Assembly: GCA_033065855.1 (NCBI GenBank)
Contig: JAVXUO010000235.1
Location: 1-64,000 of the forward strand
DNA length: 64,000 bases
Reading direction: 5' to 3'
Source: Escallonia rubra
Taxonomy: Eukaryota > Streptophyta > Magnoliopsida > Escalloniales > Escalloniaceae
A program made the position numbers and the translations under genes. The notes below the pieces were generated by a model, which saw nothing but the letters and a program-made list of their open reading frames with translations, did not search any database and was not told where the DNA came from. Positions 12,501-25,339 of this stretch are shown piece after piece. The stretch's first letter is position 1. Each line of letters begins with the position of its first letter.

Positions 12501-13467
12501 CTCTCCAGAGCACCACAACGTCACTGCTTTCCAAAGAAAAGCTTGAATCAGTGCAGCTTGTTCAACTAAAGGCGTAGCCAACCAATGCCGTAACAAATCA
12601 GCTCCCAAGCAGCCACGGAAGATCTTGAATAGTAATACCAATCGGTAAGCCAAACCAGATCCAGTGAACTACTAGATTGCTATGTATCCAGCTTAGGACC
12701 TTCAACGAATTGTTAAGCTAAGCCTTCTAGCAAATATCAAAATATATGGTTAAGTTAAAGGTGATGCACTGCTGCCTTGAGACGTGATTGGCAGCTGCAA
12801 TCTTTGTTCCTCAAGTATCAATTATTAAGATTCGTATTGAGAATATAAACACATACGCATGTCTGTAGTTTACTTTCATTTCCAGAAAATTTAATTTGCA
12901 AAAAGTAAAAGATTGGATGGTTGGGATTGTTTTCTGCTTAAGAGTCATTTTTTCCTTGCCAAGTATGTTCTCAACTTGCTACCTAATCCTTTCAACAATA
13001 CTTCTCAGTTATCTTGTTATGTTGTGAGGCTAACGGTTTTGCCACTGTAGGTGGCCATCTCAACAAACATTCAGAAACGATCAACCATAAGGTAGCCTCA
13101 CAGAAATGATGCAGAGAACTCTTGAACCAAGTAATAGGATCTTGTGCTTCGCTTACCTTCTACGAATTGATTTTGGCTGTTCTGACAGCTTTTACTCTGA
13201 GTTGCATCGACATATGAGAAGTTTTGGAGAAGCTATTGCTCTCATGCAAGATGGGCTGGAAATTCATCAAAGTTGTAATTGCCATTATTTGAGAAGATAA
13301 GCTTATTAGTGTTCCCCATCGAAAGCTGATGCTTGAATGAGACTTGCAAGTGTAACTTAATTGGAATCATGCCAGCTTTTAATTGAATAGAAGTTATTCA
13401 CTTTTGTTATCATGAGAACTGCATCAGGATTTGCTAAAATACAAGATCAAACAGCCATAACGTATTA
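9576..13467. other. Intergenic spacer between SAMBA and MAPKK
   Basis: No coding region that I can support; all open frames are short and unrecognised. It includes the SAMBA 3' UTR on the left, the MAPKK 3' UTR on the right, and a possible retroelement remnant at 11681-12660. Confidence 0.6.
11681..12660 (-). mobile_element. Possible decayed retroelement with poly(T) (poly(A) on minus)
   Basis: A T-run at about 11681-11691 is followed by about 1 kb of higher-GC sequence that differs in composition from the flanking AT-rich DNA, as expected for a minus-strand retroposed copy with a poly(A) tail. The three short minus-strand open frames here contain no domain I recognise. No target duplication was found. 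Confidence 0.3.
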
Positions 13468-14355
13468 CTAAAAGGCATTATCGACTACCAAACGACCACT
13501 ACTACATCTAGTCACAAAAGGGTGATGAAGAAGCTCCTCCACAGTCCCCCTCTTCCTCCAATCCTTTTCCAGACACCTACACACAAAATCATGAAACTCT
13601 GGCGAGGCCGACTCTGGCATCGCCATCTTCTCCCCAAGGCAAATTGCAAACACTAGCGTCGCCCAGTCCGCCTTTTGCCCTGGAGGGATCAACGGAAAAC
13701 GTCCAACGTGGCATTCGAGAACCACCACTCCTAGTGACCACACGTCCCCCGCAAACCCGTCAGAGTAATCACCATCCCACCTCTCTGGATCAACTCTTTC
13801 GGGACTCATGTACGCGCAAGTGCCCACACACGAGTCGCACTCTTCCATCGTGTCCGCCACGACTCGGCTGACACCAAAGTCCGCAATTTTAACCTCTCCT
13901 CTGCCGTTAATCAACAAATTCGATGGCTTGATATCTCTATGCACTATCTGCATCCCATGCAGATAGCGCAATCCTTCCAGCACGCTTCTCGCCACGCGGG
14001 AGATTGTCGTCTCCGGTAATCTCCGACGTGTGCGCAAGACGTCCTGCAGCGATCCTCCCCCCATGTACTCCATGACAAAGTACATATCGCCCCCGTCGTC
14101 CAAGGCGCTATCAAGAACCCCATAACACCTCACCACGAACCGAGAGTCCACTAGCTTGAGGATCTCGCCCTCGTGTGTGGCCTGCTGTTGGACCTTGGCT
14201 GCACAGCCTGCATCTTCGCCAAACCGGGTAATTTTTAAGGCATAAACTTCCATGGTTAGCTTGTGCCGGACTTTGTACACCGTCCCACCATTTCCATGGC
14301 CTAGAACGGCCAGTTTCTCGAGATCAGAGAGATTCTCAATGACCGGGGAGTTCAT
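13468..14355 (-). CDS. Group D MAP kinase kinase (MKK7/MKK9-like)
   Basis: Intronless, 295 aa, a complete protein kinase domain. The glycine loop GHGNGGTVYKV is at about residues 19-29, the catalytic lysine is K41, the catalytic loop HRDIKPSN is at 139-146 (D141), DFG at 159-161, and SPER at 184-187. The activation loop has the plant MAPKK pattern T-x5-S (T169, S175), so it should be activatable by a MAPKKK, unlike MKK10 types. PPGQKADWATLVFAICLGE matches the group D subdomain X-XI region. Role: phosphorylates MAPKs in stress, ethylene or defence signalling. The usual basic, Leu-rich N-terminal MAPK docking region is missing from this start: upstream, 36 more codons are open in the same frame (LRLSVPEPV then a Ser-rich run) but have no ATG before an in-frame TGA at 14466-14464. 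See findings for the apparent one-base frameshift. Confidence 0.92.
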   Translation of the reverse strand: MNSPVIENLSDLEKLAVLGHGNGGTVYKVRHKLTMEVYALKITRFGEDAGCAAKVQQQATHEGEILKLVDSRFVVRCYGVLDSALDDGGDMYFVMEYMGGGSLQDVLRTRRRLPETTISRVARSVLEGLRYLHGMQIVHRDIKPSNLLINGRGEVKIADFGVSRVVADTMEECDSCVGTCAYMSPERVDPERWDGDYSDGFAGDVWSLGVVVLECHVGRFPLIPPGQKADWATLVFAICLGEKMAMPESASPEFHDFVCRCLEKDWRKRGTVEELLHHPFVTRCSSGRLVVDNAF

Positions 14356-16560
14356 ACTTCCCGACGATGATGGGGATGACGATGATGATAATGACGAGGA
14401 GGACGAGGAATAAGTGTAATGCCGTAGAGGAGCTACTGGCTCCGGAACTGATAGCCTTAAGGCTCATTGTTGCCTTCTCTCCCTTATCAATGTCATCTAT
14501 ACACACACACACTGACTGACTCTCTCCTTCTACCTAAATATACACACCCAAGATCTTATATATGCGTTGCATGAGTAGAGTGTGGGAACCATGAGAGCTA
14601 AGACATGGCGATAAGGACTGCACACTTAAAGGGACAGGTGAGCCTTTTGAGAAGCCACCAGCTCCTGTTTCTGGCTGCGAGTTAAGGTAGGATTTACAGC
14701 TGGGTGTCAAGCAGCCAAGTGTATCTTTCAGTTTGTTTCAGCAGCCCAGAATCTCATCATTTCCATGTTTATCGTTAAACATGTGCCTAATTGCAATTAA
14801 TATGATTCTCATTTGATTTCTTCAGTACATCTGTCTTTTCCTTCCCCGTGCAAAGGAGCATTAGTGCAAAGATTAACCAAAAGCAAACAAAAAAGGTTAC
14901 ATAATTGAATACAAGATAGGATTAAGCAAGATGTTTCATTGTTGACAAACTTGGTGACGAATATTGTTCGACGCTCAATGTCTTTCCTCGCGAAAAATGA
15001 TCTTGAGCGTCGCTTGTCCAAATTTCTTTGCCCTTCCTGATTAATCGGATCAGATTTTTAACAGAAAAAGGAAAAGGTGCTACAAAATTTGCTAGGACAA
15101 ATTTTCCAATTTATTATAGTTAAAGAGTTTTTTTTACTAAAGTAGAAAAGATAAATTTTGGGACGTATTGGTTTCTCTATCCTGTTTAAGACAATCTCCT
15201 CTGTGTGTGCAAGAAAGAAAGACTGATTTTAGAGAATGATCATATGCTTAGGGTAGCAATAAAACTTGGAAGATTTTTATAGTTTTTGGGAGACAGTTCT
15301 TCTGGTCCACCTTGCATGGGTTAACAAGAAAATATATACTATAGTTATAGTAGCGTTTGATTTGTTATCATTTTTTCGTTCAAACCTTCAAATGCTTGTC
15401 CGCACATCATTTTTTTCTAAAACGCTTAGTAGGTTATCTCAGACACTTTTTAGCAACAAAAGATGGTAGGAACATCATAATAAGGTACAAAAATAAACGA
15501 TTTCCTTCCATAAATGAAAACAGTGATTTAGTAAAGTACAATCTATACTACTTGTAACGAGAACAATATTTTCGGTGTAACACCGAAACTCATCAACTGC
15601 TTGTTCATTTTGAAGACAAAATTGTAAAATATCATTGTCAACTCTCCGTAACTCGAGTTATCTCTGCACTTACGTAATTACATTTCTTCTTTATCAGACT
15701 ATTTTTCTCCCATCCTCCCTCCCTCCCTCCATCTCCAGATTCAAATCGGCAACTACGAGCTCCAGTTTTTTTTTTCAACACAATCGATAATGCTCTCTTT
15801 GACCTAGCGACAGTGATGTGCAATTTTTTTTTTTTGCATTTATTGCGTCTCCTCATTTTTTCACTGTTGCATTTCCCCTCCAATCTGTGAGCATACCTGA
15901 ATCCAAAACTTTGCACATGCCTGAATCTATGCTTAATCCCTTTAGCTTTTTGAGTAGGGGAAGTTGGTGGCCTTGGGGAGGCCTTTGGTTTGCGACTGAC
16001 GGAGGAGGTGGTCTGCTGCGGGACTCTGGGGTCGTGGGTGGCCGTGGATGACCGACGGCGCTCGTGGGTGGATGGAGGCCGTGTCATGCGGCAGTGGGCT
16101 TGGATGACCGACGGCGGTGCGTGTGCAATTGGAGGCCCTCGTCGTGCGACTGGAAGTGGTTGTGTGTGTGTGTGTGTGGGTGTGTTTGTTTGCGTGTTTG
16201 CTAGTTGTGTGCGTCTGCAATGGGTGATCGGTTGTCTTTGTGGCCGGCGGTGGTGGGAAAGAGGTGCTTGCGGTGGTGGCCCGTCACTAGGTGGCGGGCA
16301 GTGGGTGCGGCGGGTGTCGCCGGCGGTGACTGTGTGAGTGATGCTTCCATTTGGTGTAATACCCACAAGTCTGACTGTTGGCGTTGGGGGTGATGCTTTC
16401 ACTTTTTTGCTTTTAATTTCTGCACTTTTTGCTTTGGTTGGTTTTTAATGGCAATTTATGACAACAAATGTTGATTTTGCTTTGGTAGGATTTTAGTGGC
16501 ATTTTATACAATCATTTACTCTTCCCGTTAACAATGGTTAAACATTAAGAAATGAGAAGG
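14356..16560. other. Intergenic spacer, partly GC-rich
   Basis: 14356-14620 is the MAPKK 5' flank, including the frameshifted N-terminal coding remnant (14356-14467) and a CA-repeat. 15710-15730 is a (CCTC)n tract. 15960-16340 is unusually GC-rich with a (TG)n run at about 16156-16180; long open frames on both strands here reflect low-complexity composition, not a gene I recognise. No RNA gene was seen. Confidence 0.5.
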
Positions 16561-16568
16561 AAGAGATG

Positions 16569-17352
16569 GCAAGTCTGGGGACTTCTTACACAGGCAATTT
16601 TCGAGGATACCTATTGCTCAAATAATGTTCTTTCGTACTCTCGAATAAAAATACATGAGATGGAACTTTTTGTGGTAGTGTGTTGGTTCCTATGGAAGAA
16701 TAGAAATATGACTATTTTCCATGGTGCTCAAATGGATGCACTGGAGCTATATAGTGAAGCTTCCCATTACATGGATTACTTCCGTAACGCGCAGGAAAAC
16801 ATTCACACCAACCCTCCTCCAAATACAAACAAGGTAGTCTGGCCTCCCCCTTGTGGTAATTGGGTTAAGATAATGCTACAATTTTCGGGAAGGAAAGAAA
16901 TATGGGTTGTGGTATCATTGTGCGAGATTTGAAAGGGAGCGTCTTAGCTGCATTATCCAAAAAGATCTACGGAGTAACGGACCCCGAACATGCTGAAGCT
17001 ATACCAGCAGGAGAGGCAGCAAGGTTTGGATATGACTGTGGATTCAATTTCATGCAAATGGAGGGGGATGCAAAATTGATCATTAATGCTCTAAATTCAT
17101 CAGAGGAAAACTTGTCCGCAATAGGAGGAATAATTGATGATGTGAAACGGATTGCCCACTACTTCGACTCGTGTACTTTTCAACACATCAAAAGGTCAGG
17201 GAACGAAACCACTCATGGATTAGCTAAGTTTGCTTATTCTTTAACCGAGGCTCTAGTTTGGATGGGAGAAGTACCACCAGTTGTAATGCCTTCCATCCTA
17301 AAGGATTGTAACATTTTCAATCAATAATATCGTTATTCTTCAAAAAAAAAAA
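16569..17352 (+). mobile_element. 5'-truncated L1-type LINE tail with RNase H-like domain, frameshifted
   Basis: Two overlapping plus-strand frames together give the C-terminus of a plant non-LTR retrotransposon polyprotein. The first contains VCWFLWKNRNMTIFHG and PPPCGNWVKI. After a frameshift near 16880-16905 the second continues MGCGIIVRDLKG, HAEAIPAGEAARFGYD, MEGDAKLIINAL and HIKRSGNETTHGLAKFA, the RVT_3 RNase H-like fold with its acidic residues and the His near the end. A stop at 17325-17327 is followed by a poly(A) tract at 17342-17352. AAGAGATG at 16561-16568 and 17353-17360 may be the target duplication; the first As run into the tail, so this is tentative. Not functional. Confidence 0.85.
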
Positions 17353-17360
17353 AAGAGATG

Positions 17361-18885
17361 AAGAATGAAAATTGACCAATTGGAGAAGAGCTCAAAGAAT
17401 CAAAATGAAAGGGAACAAAAATGAAAGGTCATCCATTTTATGATTCTCTTTTTAAATTCTATGTTTATCCATATTCATCTTTAGATACTATTTCTTCTTA
17501 TGCATTTCAAATATTATTAGTGTCACTTTGTCGCTAAAATGTCTCTAACATATTTTCGTCCCGAATAAAGCATTCCTAGAATTACTACATGGAGGTAGAG
17601 TAATTGAACTACGGGCCTGTCCACTATCTAATTTAGGTAGAGTAATGCATGTTTCGGACTGAATTGTAAATTTAGATAGACTCCCTTTGATTCCATAATA
17701 TTGAATAAATTTTTTAATTTTTATCAAATACCGTGTTAAAAAGTGAATGACAAAATCGCACACGCATCACGTGTGCATGGCAGCTCGTTTGAATAAAGGA
17801 AGGGTTATTCCCGCCCTTAATTGCATAATCCACAACTCTCTCCTCAACTGTAAACTACTACTCTCCCCTGATCGCGCTTCCCTTCTCTGTCTTACTGAAG
17901 CTGTAAAATCATCGATTACCATTCTGCAACACTACTAGCTGTGCATCATCTACTCCCTTATCTCCCAAAAGCATACCATAAATAACACAACGAATTCAAC
18001 CGAAACAAAAAAAAATCATGAAAATTAAACCTAAACATGTAAACCAAGCCTCTAAAAATATGATAACAGTAAATTTCAGATTCAAAACTTAAAGATGTAA
18101 GCCAAATCTCAATCCAAGACTCAACAAAAAATCCAAATTGGTGGTCAAGTCCCAAATAAATAACTCGGTGCCGGAGAAAGCCTCTGAGGTAAATGCCTCT
18201 ATCGCCTCTACACTTTATAGAAATGTCATCCGTGTATGTGTCTTTTTTCTACCCTTTTATGGACTTGAGGTGTTTTGCAGTCTTTCCATATGTATGTTCT
18301 CTTATTAGACCAAAAAAGCCTTTACCCAAATATGCTTTTGCATTTGGCTGTTACTTGCCAAACAAAAACCTCCCCACACAAATTACAACAGGCAGCCCAT
18401 AGTTCTCTCTACCTGAAGCGCCATCAATCCAAACCAGATGCCCTCGCTGTTCATCTAACCCCTCAACTATATATGAGGACTGTCACTTCGATCTCATTCT
18501 TAAGATACTTCAGGTTCCGTGCCTTTTCTTATGATTACAAGAGTATTTCCATGGCCATTAGTGTTTGAACTAGGTGTTATCGAAAACAACATTTGAAAAT
18601 AGTGACGATAATAACATGGATTGTAACTACAAAGCTCTTGAAATATGGCCAACAAAATTTTCTCTGGAAATAGTCGGATAACTATCAAAAGCCGCTTGTA
18701 GAAGTTGAACAGAGAAAGGTCCTCGGTATGTGCAAAATAAAAGCCACATCAAATGTACAAATAGGTACTAGCAGCACAGTCATGGCTAGGATAAGAGGAC
18801 CTAGTCTACAAAGACTAAGATATACTATCATATCAGGGATTTACCTCAAATGATATCACACAAATGTACATTTGCTATAATAAGA
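17361..18885. other. Intergenic spacer and HSFA1 3' UTR
   Basis: No gene recognised. The part nearest 18885 (roughly 18550-18885) is probably the HSFA1 3' UTR on the minus strand. The rest is AT-rich with short unrecognised open frames. Confidence 0.5.
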
Positions 18886-21800
18886 TCAAACCTTCTTGTT
18901 TTCCGAGGTAAGAAGCCCCATCTGTTCTGTAAGCTGTTGCAGTTGAGTATTGTTAGACCACCCATTTTCCAATGTCTTCCCTTCATTTCCCTGGGGAGAA
19001 TGATCTTCCAGGGGCGTTGAATACATCTCCTCCGTGTCCTCGTGCTGACTCATTGGGCTCAGTTCAAGAAACTGTTCCCATGAGGGATCACCCGTACCAA
19101 ATAGCTTTTGCATCTCATCCAGCATATTATTGTCCCATTCCATCTCAATTCCAGGAGAAAAACCGTCAATACCTAAGACAGTAGGGTCCAAGAATGCATT
19201 ATTCTCAGTTTGAGGTGCCATATGGCCTTCGCTTGCAATACTAACATTACTTTCTGGCACCATTTCCCCCAATTGAGAGAGCTCAGGCATACCGACATCG
19301 GTCGCCGGAAGACTGACAGAAGGCAACTCTGGGGCCACTCCAGCTAGTGGGTTTGTATATCGAGTTGCTGAAACCACTTCAGAATTCGCATCTAGTGGCG
19401 AAGACCCAATCTCAGACATGGAAGGTAAAGGAGGCAAATAAGACTGCACTGAAGCGGGTGACACCTCCTGAAGAGTCACTCCTGAGGCACGTGCATTGGT
19501 CGGAGATGACAAGTTGCTAAGGATAAAACTATCAGCATCATTGTTGTTGAAGTTTTCAAGCCGAGAAGTCGTCTCCAATTTCATGATCTGCCTGAGCATC
19601 GCTTTTGCAGCCTCATTCATCAAAGGCTGGTACTTGACAATCTGTCCATCTGCAGCACCAACAGAATGATGATCATCTGAGACAACTCCATCCTGCTTAA
19701 GCCTCCGCTTTTTGTTGCCCTCGGTGATGCGCCTGGTGTTTTCATTCTGCTGCTGTACAAACTGGGCCAAAAAGCCAGGGCTGTTCACTGCCTTTGCAAG
19801 GAACGACATCATCTGTTGTTGACGCTGCTCCATCCCCTGAAGCCGCTGCACCATTGCTTGCAACTGATTATCAGTAGTCTGTTGCTGCTGCCTCAACCTG
19901 ACAAGCTCCTGCATGAGTACATTTTTGTCTCTTTTCAGCCTCTCAACCTCTTCCTCAAGGCCAAACTTCCCCACCTCGACACACGCCGCCACTGACGAAC
20001 TCTGTGGATGTGATTGCTGCGGTTGAGGATTATGTCCATGGGCTGTTTTTTTCCGAATAATCTTGTTAAGCAGATGTTTTTGACCTCTTAGAAACAACTC
20101 GTTCGCAAATTCCCAGCGGTCTGGATCAACCTTCCTGAATCCCTGTTCATCACCATTTTGCCAAACAAACAGGGAAAATAAGTGGGCTAATAACAGTACA
20201 ACCTTAATGGATTACAGTATAAAAAACAGAACAGCTTTAATCAACACTGTAATGAATGAAGAATGGTACTGGTTTCTGAAACTAAGACTTCATTAATAGC
20301 AATAGCATAGTCTCACCAGAGAATATTTATGGTCTTTTACCTGAAACCCATACAAAGAAATGTACTGATTAATTAGCATGTCTATGAAGTGTTCAATTCA
20401 ATCAATTGTTTCACTATTGTGTGCTTTTAAGCATTCCTTTTTTAGAGCCCCGCCAAACACTCTCTTTTTGCATGTTAGCAGCTAAACTCAAATGACAACA
20501 TCACAAGTAAAAGCACAAAATGAAGTAACTCATGTAACCCAGGCCTCACAACCAGCTGAACAATCATTGAAAGGAAAAAGGTTCTCAGAAGAAGGCAATT
20601 ACTTGAGTGTTTGAATTAAGAAAGTGTCTCGGGGGGGGAGGGATTGAATTCAATAATTGGTTATATACTACATAATACTCGGCATTGAGTCCACGGCGCA
20701 AAATTGGTCCATGCAACATGTTATTCTCACAATAGAAACTCACCCTTCGTAAATTTATGCAAACCAATTAAGATTACCTAGCTTTCTGGGAAAGTTTTGT
20801 TCAAAAAACAGCTCTGTCCATCAGGTCGTTGGGCATGTAAGCTTCACATCTGTCCACTAGCATACTTAAATAGCACGCTTTTAAAAACACTTTATCTTTT
20901 GCAGAAGAAAGTGAAAAATCATCATTAAACACGTATGCACCTTAATAAAGATCCCTACTGCTAACATTAAACATGAGTGCAGTCATTGATGTATTTCAAA
21001 AACAATGAAAGTATATGCGTCCTGATTAAACACTGGCAGGACACCATCTGCGGACTGCGGATAATACAGAAACAGAGGATATAAGAAGAACTGATAACTC
21101 AGAACAATCAGCATCAACTCAACACTCGTCCATCAAAAACAACAGGACTCGAGTCAACAAAAGCTAGCCCCAATTATCAGGCTCACGTGCAAGAAAATTA
21201 TTCTGCCATTCCACAATTGATCAAACCAGCTAGAATGATCACTAGAGAATAAAAGACTACAAAAAGAAAATAAAATTTGCGCAGTCAAATTAGTGAATTA
21301 CTCTCGGTAAGTATAATCGTAAGTAGTGCAAACTAGACTGCAAAGATTGGCACAAAACAGTAGCATAAATTGTAGCAAATTCCTGTCCACATCCTAAAGA
21401 ACAGAATGCCAGAGCAAAACATATGCAGGAGAGCCGCACTAGTACATAACCGTTTTCCTGAAAGTAAGTTCAGATTTTCATATCCCTGTTAGTCTTTTAT
21501 TTAAAATGGATGCTTCCCAGTTTTTATTTACAGTAACCAACACCTTTCCCTCTTTTCACCTAATAAATGGCCAGATTTCCTCATACAGTTACGCCTTTCT
21601 CAAGAGCACAAGATACCAAACTTAGGTTTCAAATGAGCAGTGACTACATTGAAATGGCTTTGGGACTTGAGAAAACAACTGGACTCGACTAACCCATCAT
21701 TATAGCACGCACACGTCAGGGATAGATCCTAGTACATGCTTCTTTTTGCTTTCGGTTATACTTCCACACTTTTGGGTCCTGTCAGATAGTTACCTCAAAA

Positions 21801-24800
21801 TCTCCAGTAAGATATATACCTTTCACTAGCTCCAAATGGCAACAAATAAGACATTTCATTCCTAGTACGCTTTTAGCGCGCCAAGATCCTAGTACCTATT
21901 CAGTGTGCCAAGAGGGAAGAAACTAGAAAAGATTTATTGGCAGATTAAGCATTTCAAACCCCAATCATGGATAAAGAAGGAACATATCATGTACTTTAGA
22001 TGCACATGGACCTTGTATCATGAAAGTCACGCTTTTGCTTTTTCCTCTGGGAGAAGTAATAAATACAACTAGCCAAAAGAACATAGATTGTACAACCCTA
22101 TAGGTGCTGCCTGCAAACTTCTCTCTCTTTTTTTGGGTTTTCTTCGTTTCCATTGATTCTTTCTTTTTTTTTAGAGGTGAGGGGTTCTCTTCTACAAATT
22201 AGAAACGTTATCTTGAGCACAAAAAGGGGAATACAGTGCTATAACATAACTCCTCATAGAAGGGAGACAAGCGCCCTCTAGGATGCCAGAGCTCCTTATG
22301 TCCCTATAAACTCTTACGTTACTGGTCATTTGCAAATCTACCTGATCTTTATTTCTAAAGAGGTACCAAAAAACATGTGTTGTCTGCTGACATAGGCCTT
22401 AAAGAAATAAGAATGTCTTCTTTGAGTAGACGTGCTTCCGAAACAATCAGCCTCACGTACGGAGTTAACTTATCTAATTACAAACCCCGTCGTCATGATT
22501 CACAGCCACAATCAAGCACCAGACCTGTAACGACCAAGTTCACAACCCCACCACAGGGCATTGCCTACCTAGAAAGGGCTAGCCAATAGGTGCTTAAGAG
22601 TTCAATGACAAGGTCTTATAAGACCAAATTCTTTCTCTCCCACTACAAATGTGGGGCAAGATCCAACTTAACCTTATATGACATGTAACCCAGGACCTCC
22701 CCTACTACACAGCCGTTGTGGGATCTCCATCCACCCTAGTATGCAGCAGGTGTGGAATCTCATCTGGTCCACAGCCCCACCACAGGGTGTTGCCTTAAAA
22801 GGGTAATAGGTGCAAAAGAGTTCATTGACAATGTCATATAAGGCCAAATACTCTCTCCTACTTCCTATGTAGGACAAGATCTGACTTAACCTTATATTAC
22901 ACATAGCCCAAGACCTCTCCTAGTACACAACCGGAGTGGGATCTCCATCCAGGCATCCACCCTAGTACACAGGAAGTGTAAGATCTCACAAGACCTCACT
23001 CACCTTCCTCCTCCTCCTCTAACCCATCTAAGCTGCCCAATCATAACCACTATGAACTCTGACGGCACGACCCACCCGCCACCGTGAAACTGCCTGCGCT
23101 GAATTCACCACCACGATCCTTGATCACCAAAGTGAAGTATACAACAAATCCAACCAGAACTTTTAAAGAACCAAATCACTAGTCCTAAACATCCAACTGC
23201 AGGTTCGTGTAACAAAGTTTCGCCAGTCGATGATGGGAGGAGCATTGGATGGTCGTTATTTGAGGTAATTGTGCTTGCAGGGATGGGAGCAGCCTTTTGT
23301 TCGAGGGCAAATTACAACAGCAAAAGAAGGTGAAGAGCAAGAAGAATGGAGGGGAACAGTCATGGGGAAAAAACAAGTGGATTAAGCTACTTTTGGTGTT
23401 GTAAGCGCACACCACGAATGGTGGATTTTTCTGCTTATGACGGTGGATGGCACAGGTAGCAGGTAAGTGGTGATGGCTACGTTTTACCAGGATGATTATG
23501 AAAAAGAATAATTATAAACTACTTGAACAGCATAATCCACTCCAAACCAAAGAAACGATATACCATCAACAAGAACCACCACTAACAAGGTTATGTAACC
23601 TTGAGTAAGGTTGAAGAACAAGCACTTCCATAAATCAAAGAGTGCACAACATACTTTTTCGACTCTCAATGCAAGCCAGTCGATATATCCAGTTTCTCAC
23701 AACTCCTAGTGCATTACTTATGACTGGTCCATGAAATGCAAAGGAGTGATATCCTCGTCAAAGAGAGTACTAGTTATGTCGAACACAGGCATTTCAAACA
23801 TTTGAGCCATCCACTTATCATGAACGTCCAGATATTCGACTCTGACTGACATTAACCTAATATTAGGCCTTTTAATTTCCATGTAATTAGTGACCAGAAT
23901 TGCCAACCCCACGTTTTCACTCTCGGAAACACAATATAGCATTATAGCCAAGTCAAAGCAAACAAACTCCCACAACTAAACACCACGACACATTCTTACT
24001 TACTTAAGGTACTCAGCCAGAGCATATTCATAAGAACTCTCTCACCTTTCATTAAAATAAGATGGGCTCAATATAGAGCTCAAACTCCACCGTACTTCAA
24101 CCAAAATTAGACTGCCACGTCATGAAAATCCTGAATATGTCCCTCCCACAGCCTAGATATTCTGATCTCTGACAGCCTAAATATTCTGAGCATCTGTCAT
24201 CCAAAAAGGTAACAAGGTCATGATACAAATGGCCAACTCTAATAAGCTTTTCGCCTGTAAATTGTTCGGCATATTGTAGATATTGGCATATGGTTTTGCG
24301 GTGTCCACCGCTACTATCCCCAAAATGTTTACTCACTCGATCTTAAAATGTGAGTACTCTTTGACTTTTCAACCATTTAATTGAAGCATAAATTTAAGTA
24401 ACCTACACCTTTTTTTGATAAATCTTCAGTATGATGATGTCTGTGGGAGGATCACCGCACGATAGGTGACCCAAACTGTGGTTGATAAATAATGATTGTC
24501 CTTGATTTCCCCCAAAAAAAGTAAACGAAGCATTATTCTGAACGACTTAAATGCACATTTTACTTTATATGTAATCTTAAGTAACCATGTACAACTTGCA
24601 AGATAAAATGGGATTCATTATTTAAATGATTTCAGTGCGTACACATTCAATCATATGCTTCATAATTGTTATAAACATCAAAGAGTACTCAAGTTTCGAA
24701 CAGAGGCAGTAATTGCAAACGTCTTACGAAATAGATGTAGTACCATACAAATTAGTATGCACATCTAGTTACACATCTTTGCAACATGTGATATTCATCC

Positions 24801-25306
24801 AGCAATACTCAAAACAAAACCAAGCTGTGTATATTATTCATTGTCACTCAAGGTGCCGTGTGTAATTTATCATTTATTTTTCTTTTTCATCTATTTCTAA
24901 TTGGATCTACAATCCTTTTCCGTTCAAAGCTTTGATTAATTACATTTTCCTTTGATCCGATTTAATTAGGTGTTTAGCTTGGTATTATTCATTTTCTTAG
25001 CTTCTTCCTTCTGTTAATCAAAGAGCTACGCTTGACTTTGCCTCCCCGCCCCCAACTCCCGGGGACCTCCCCTTGCTTTTCCTTCAGGCACGTTGCTTCC
25101 TCCAACTAAGAGGATGGTTTAAGTTTACATAAAAGCACACGGCTTTATAATTTGATGTTGCAGCATCCTAACATCTCCTTAGCATAGTAGATATACCCTA
25201 GATGAGAATCTATAGGTCCTCTGTACAGCATCCGCCCAGGCTTAATCTGGGACGCCACTGGAAGTAGTACTTGAGAAGAAAAAGTAGGACACTGACTGAT
25301 TACATA

Positions 25307-25339
<33 letters not shown>

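Noticed and set aside
12042..12653. Overlapping minus-strand frames rich in hydrophobic residues
   Set aside because: Three frames overlap without a consistent one; more likely part of a decayed retroelement.
15638..16402. Long minus-strand frame (254 codons) and overlapping plus-strand frames
   Set aside because: Pro/Thr/His- and Arg-rich low-complexity translation of a GC-rich, TG-repeat region; no domain; frames open on both strands.
18886..20097. HSFA1 as a single-exon 403-aa protein
   Set aside because: That start is TTG inside exon 2; the conserved [12 protein letters not shown] lies upstream of it and joins exon 1 at 29681 in phase.
23718..24336. Two minus-strand frames of 85 and 79 codons in the HSFA1 intron
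   Set aside because: No domain recognised, no splice structure, not shared with the copied segment.
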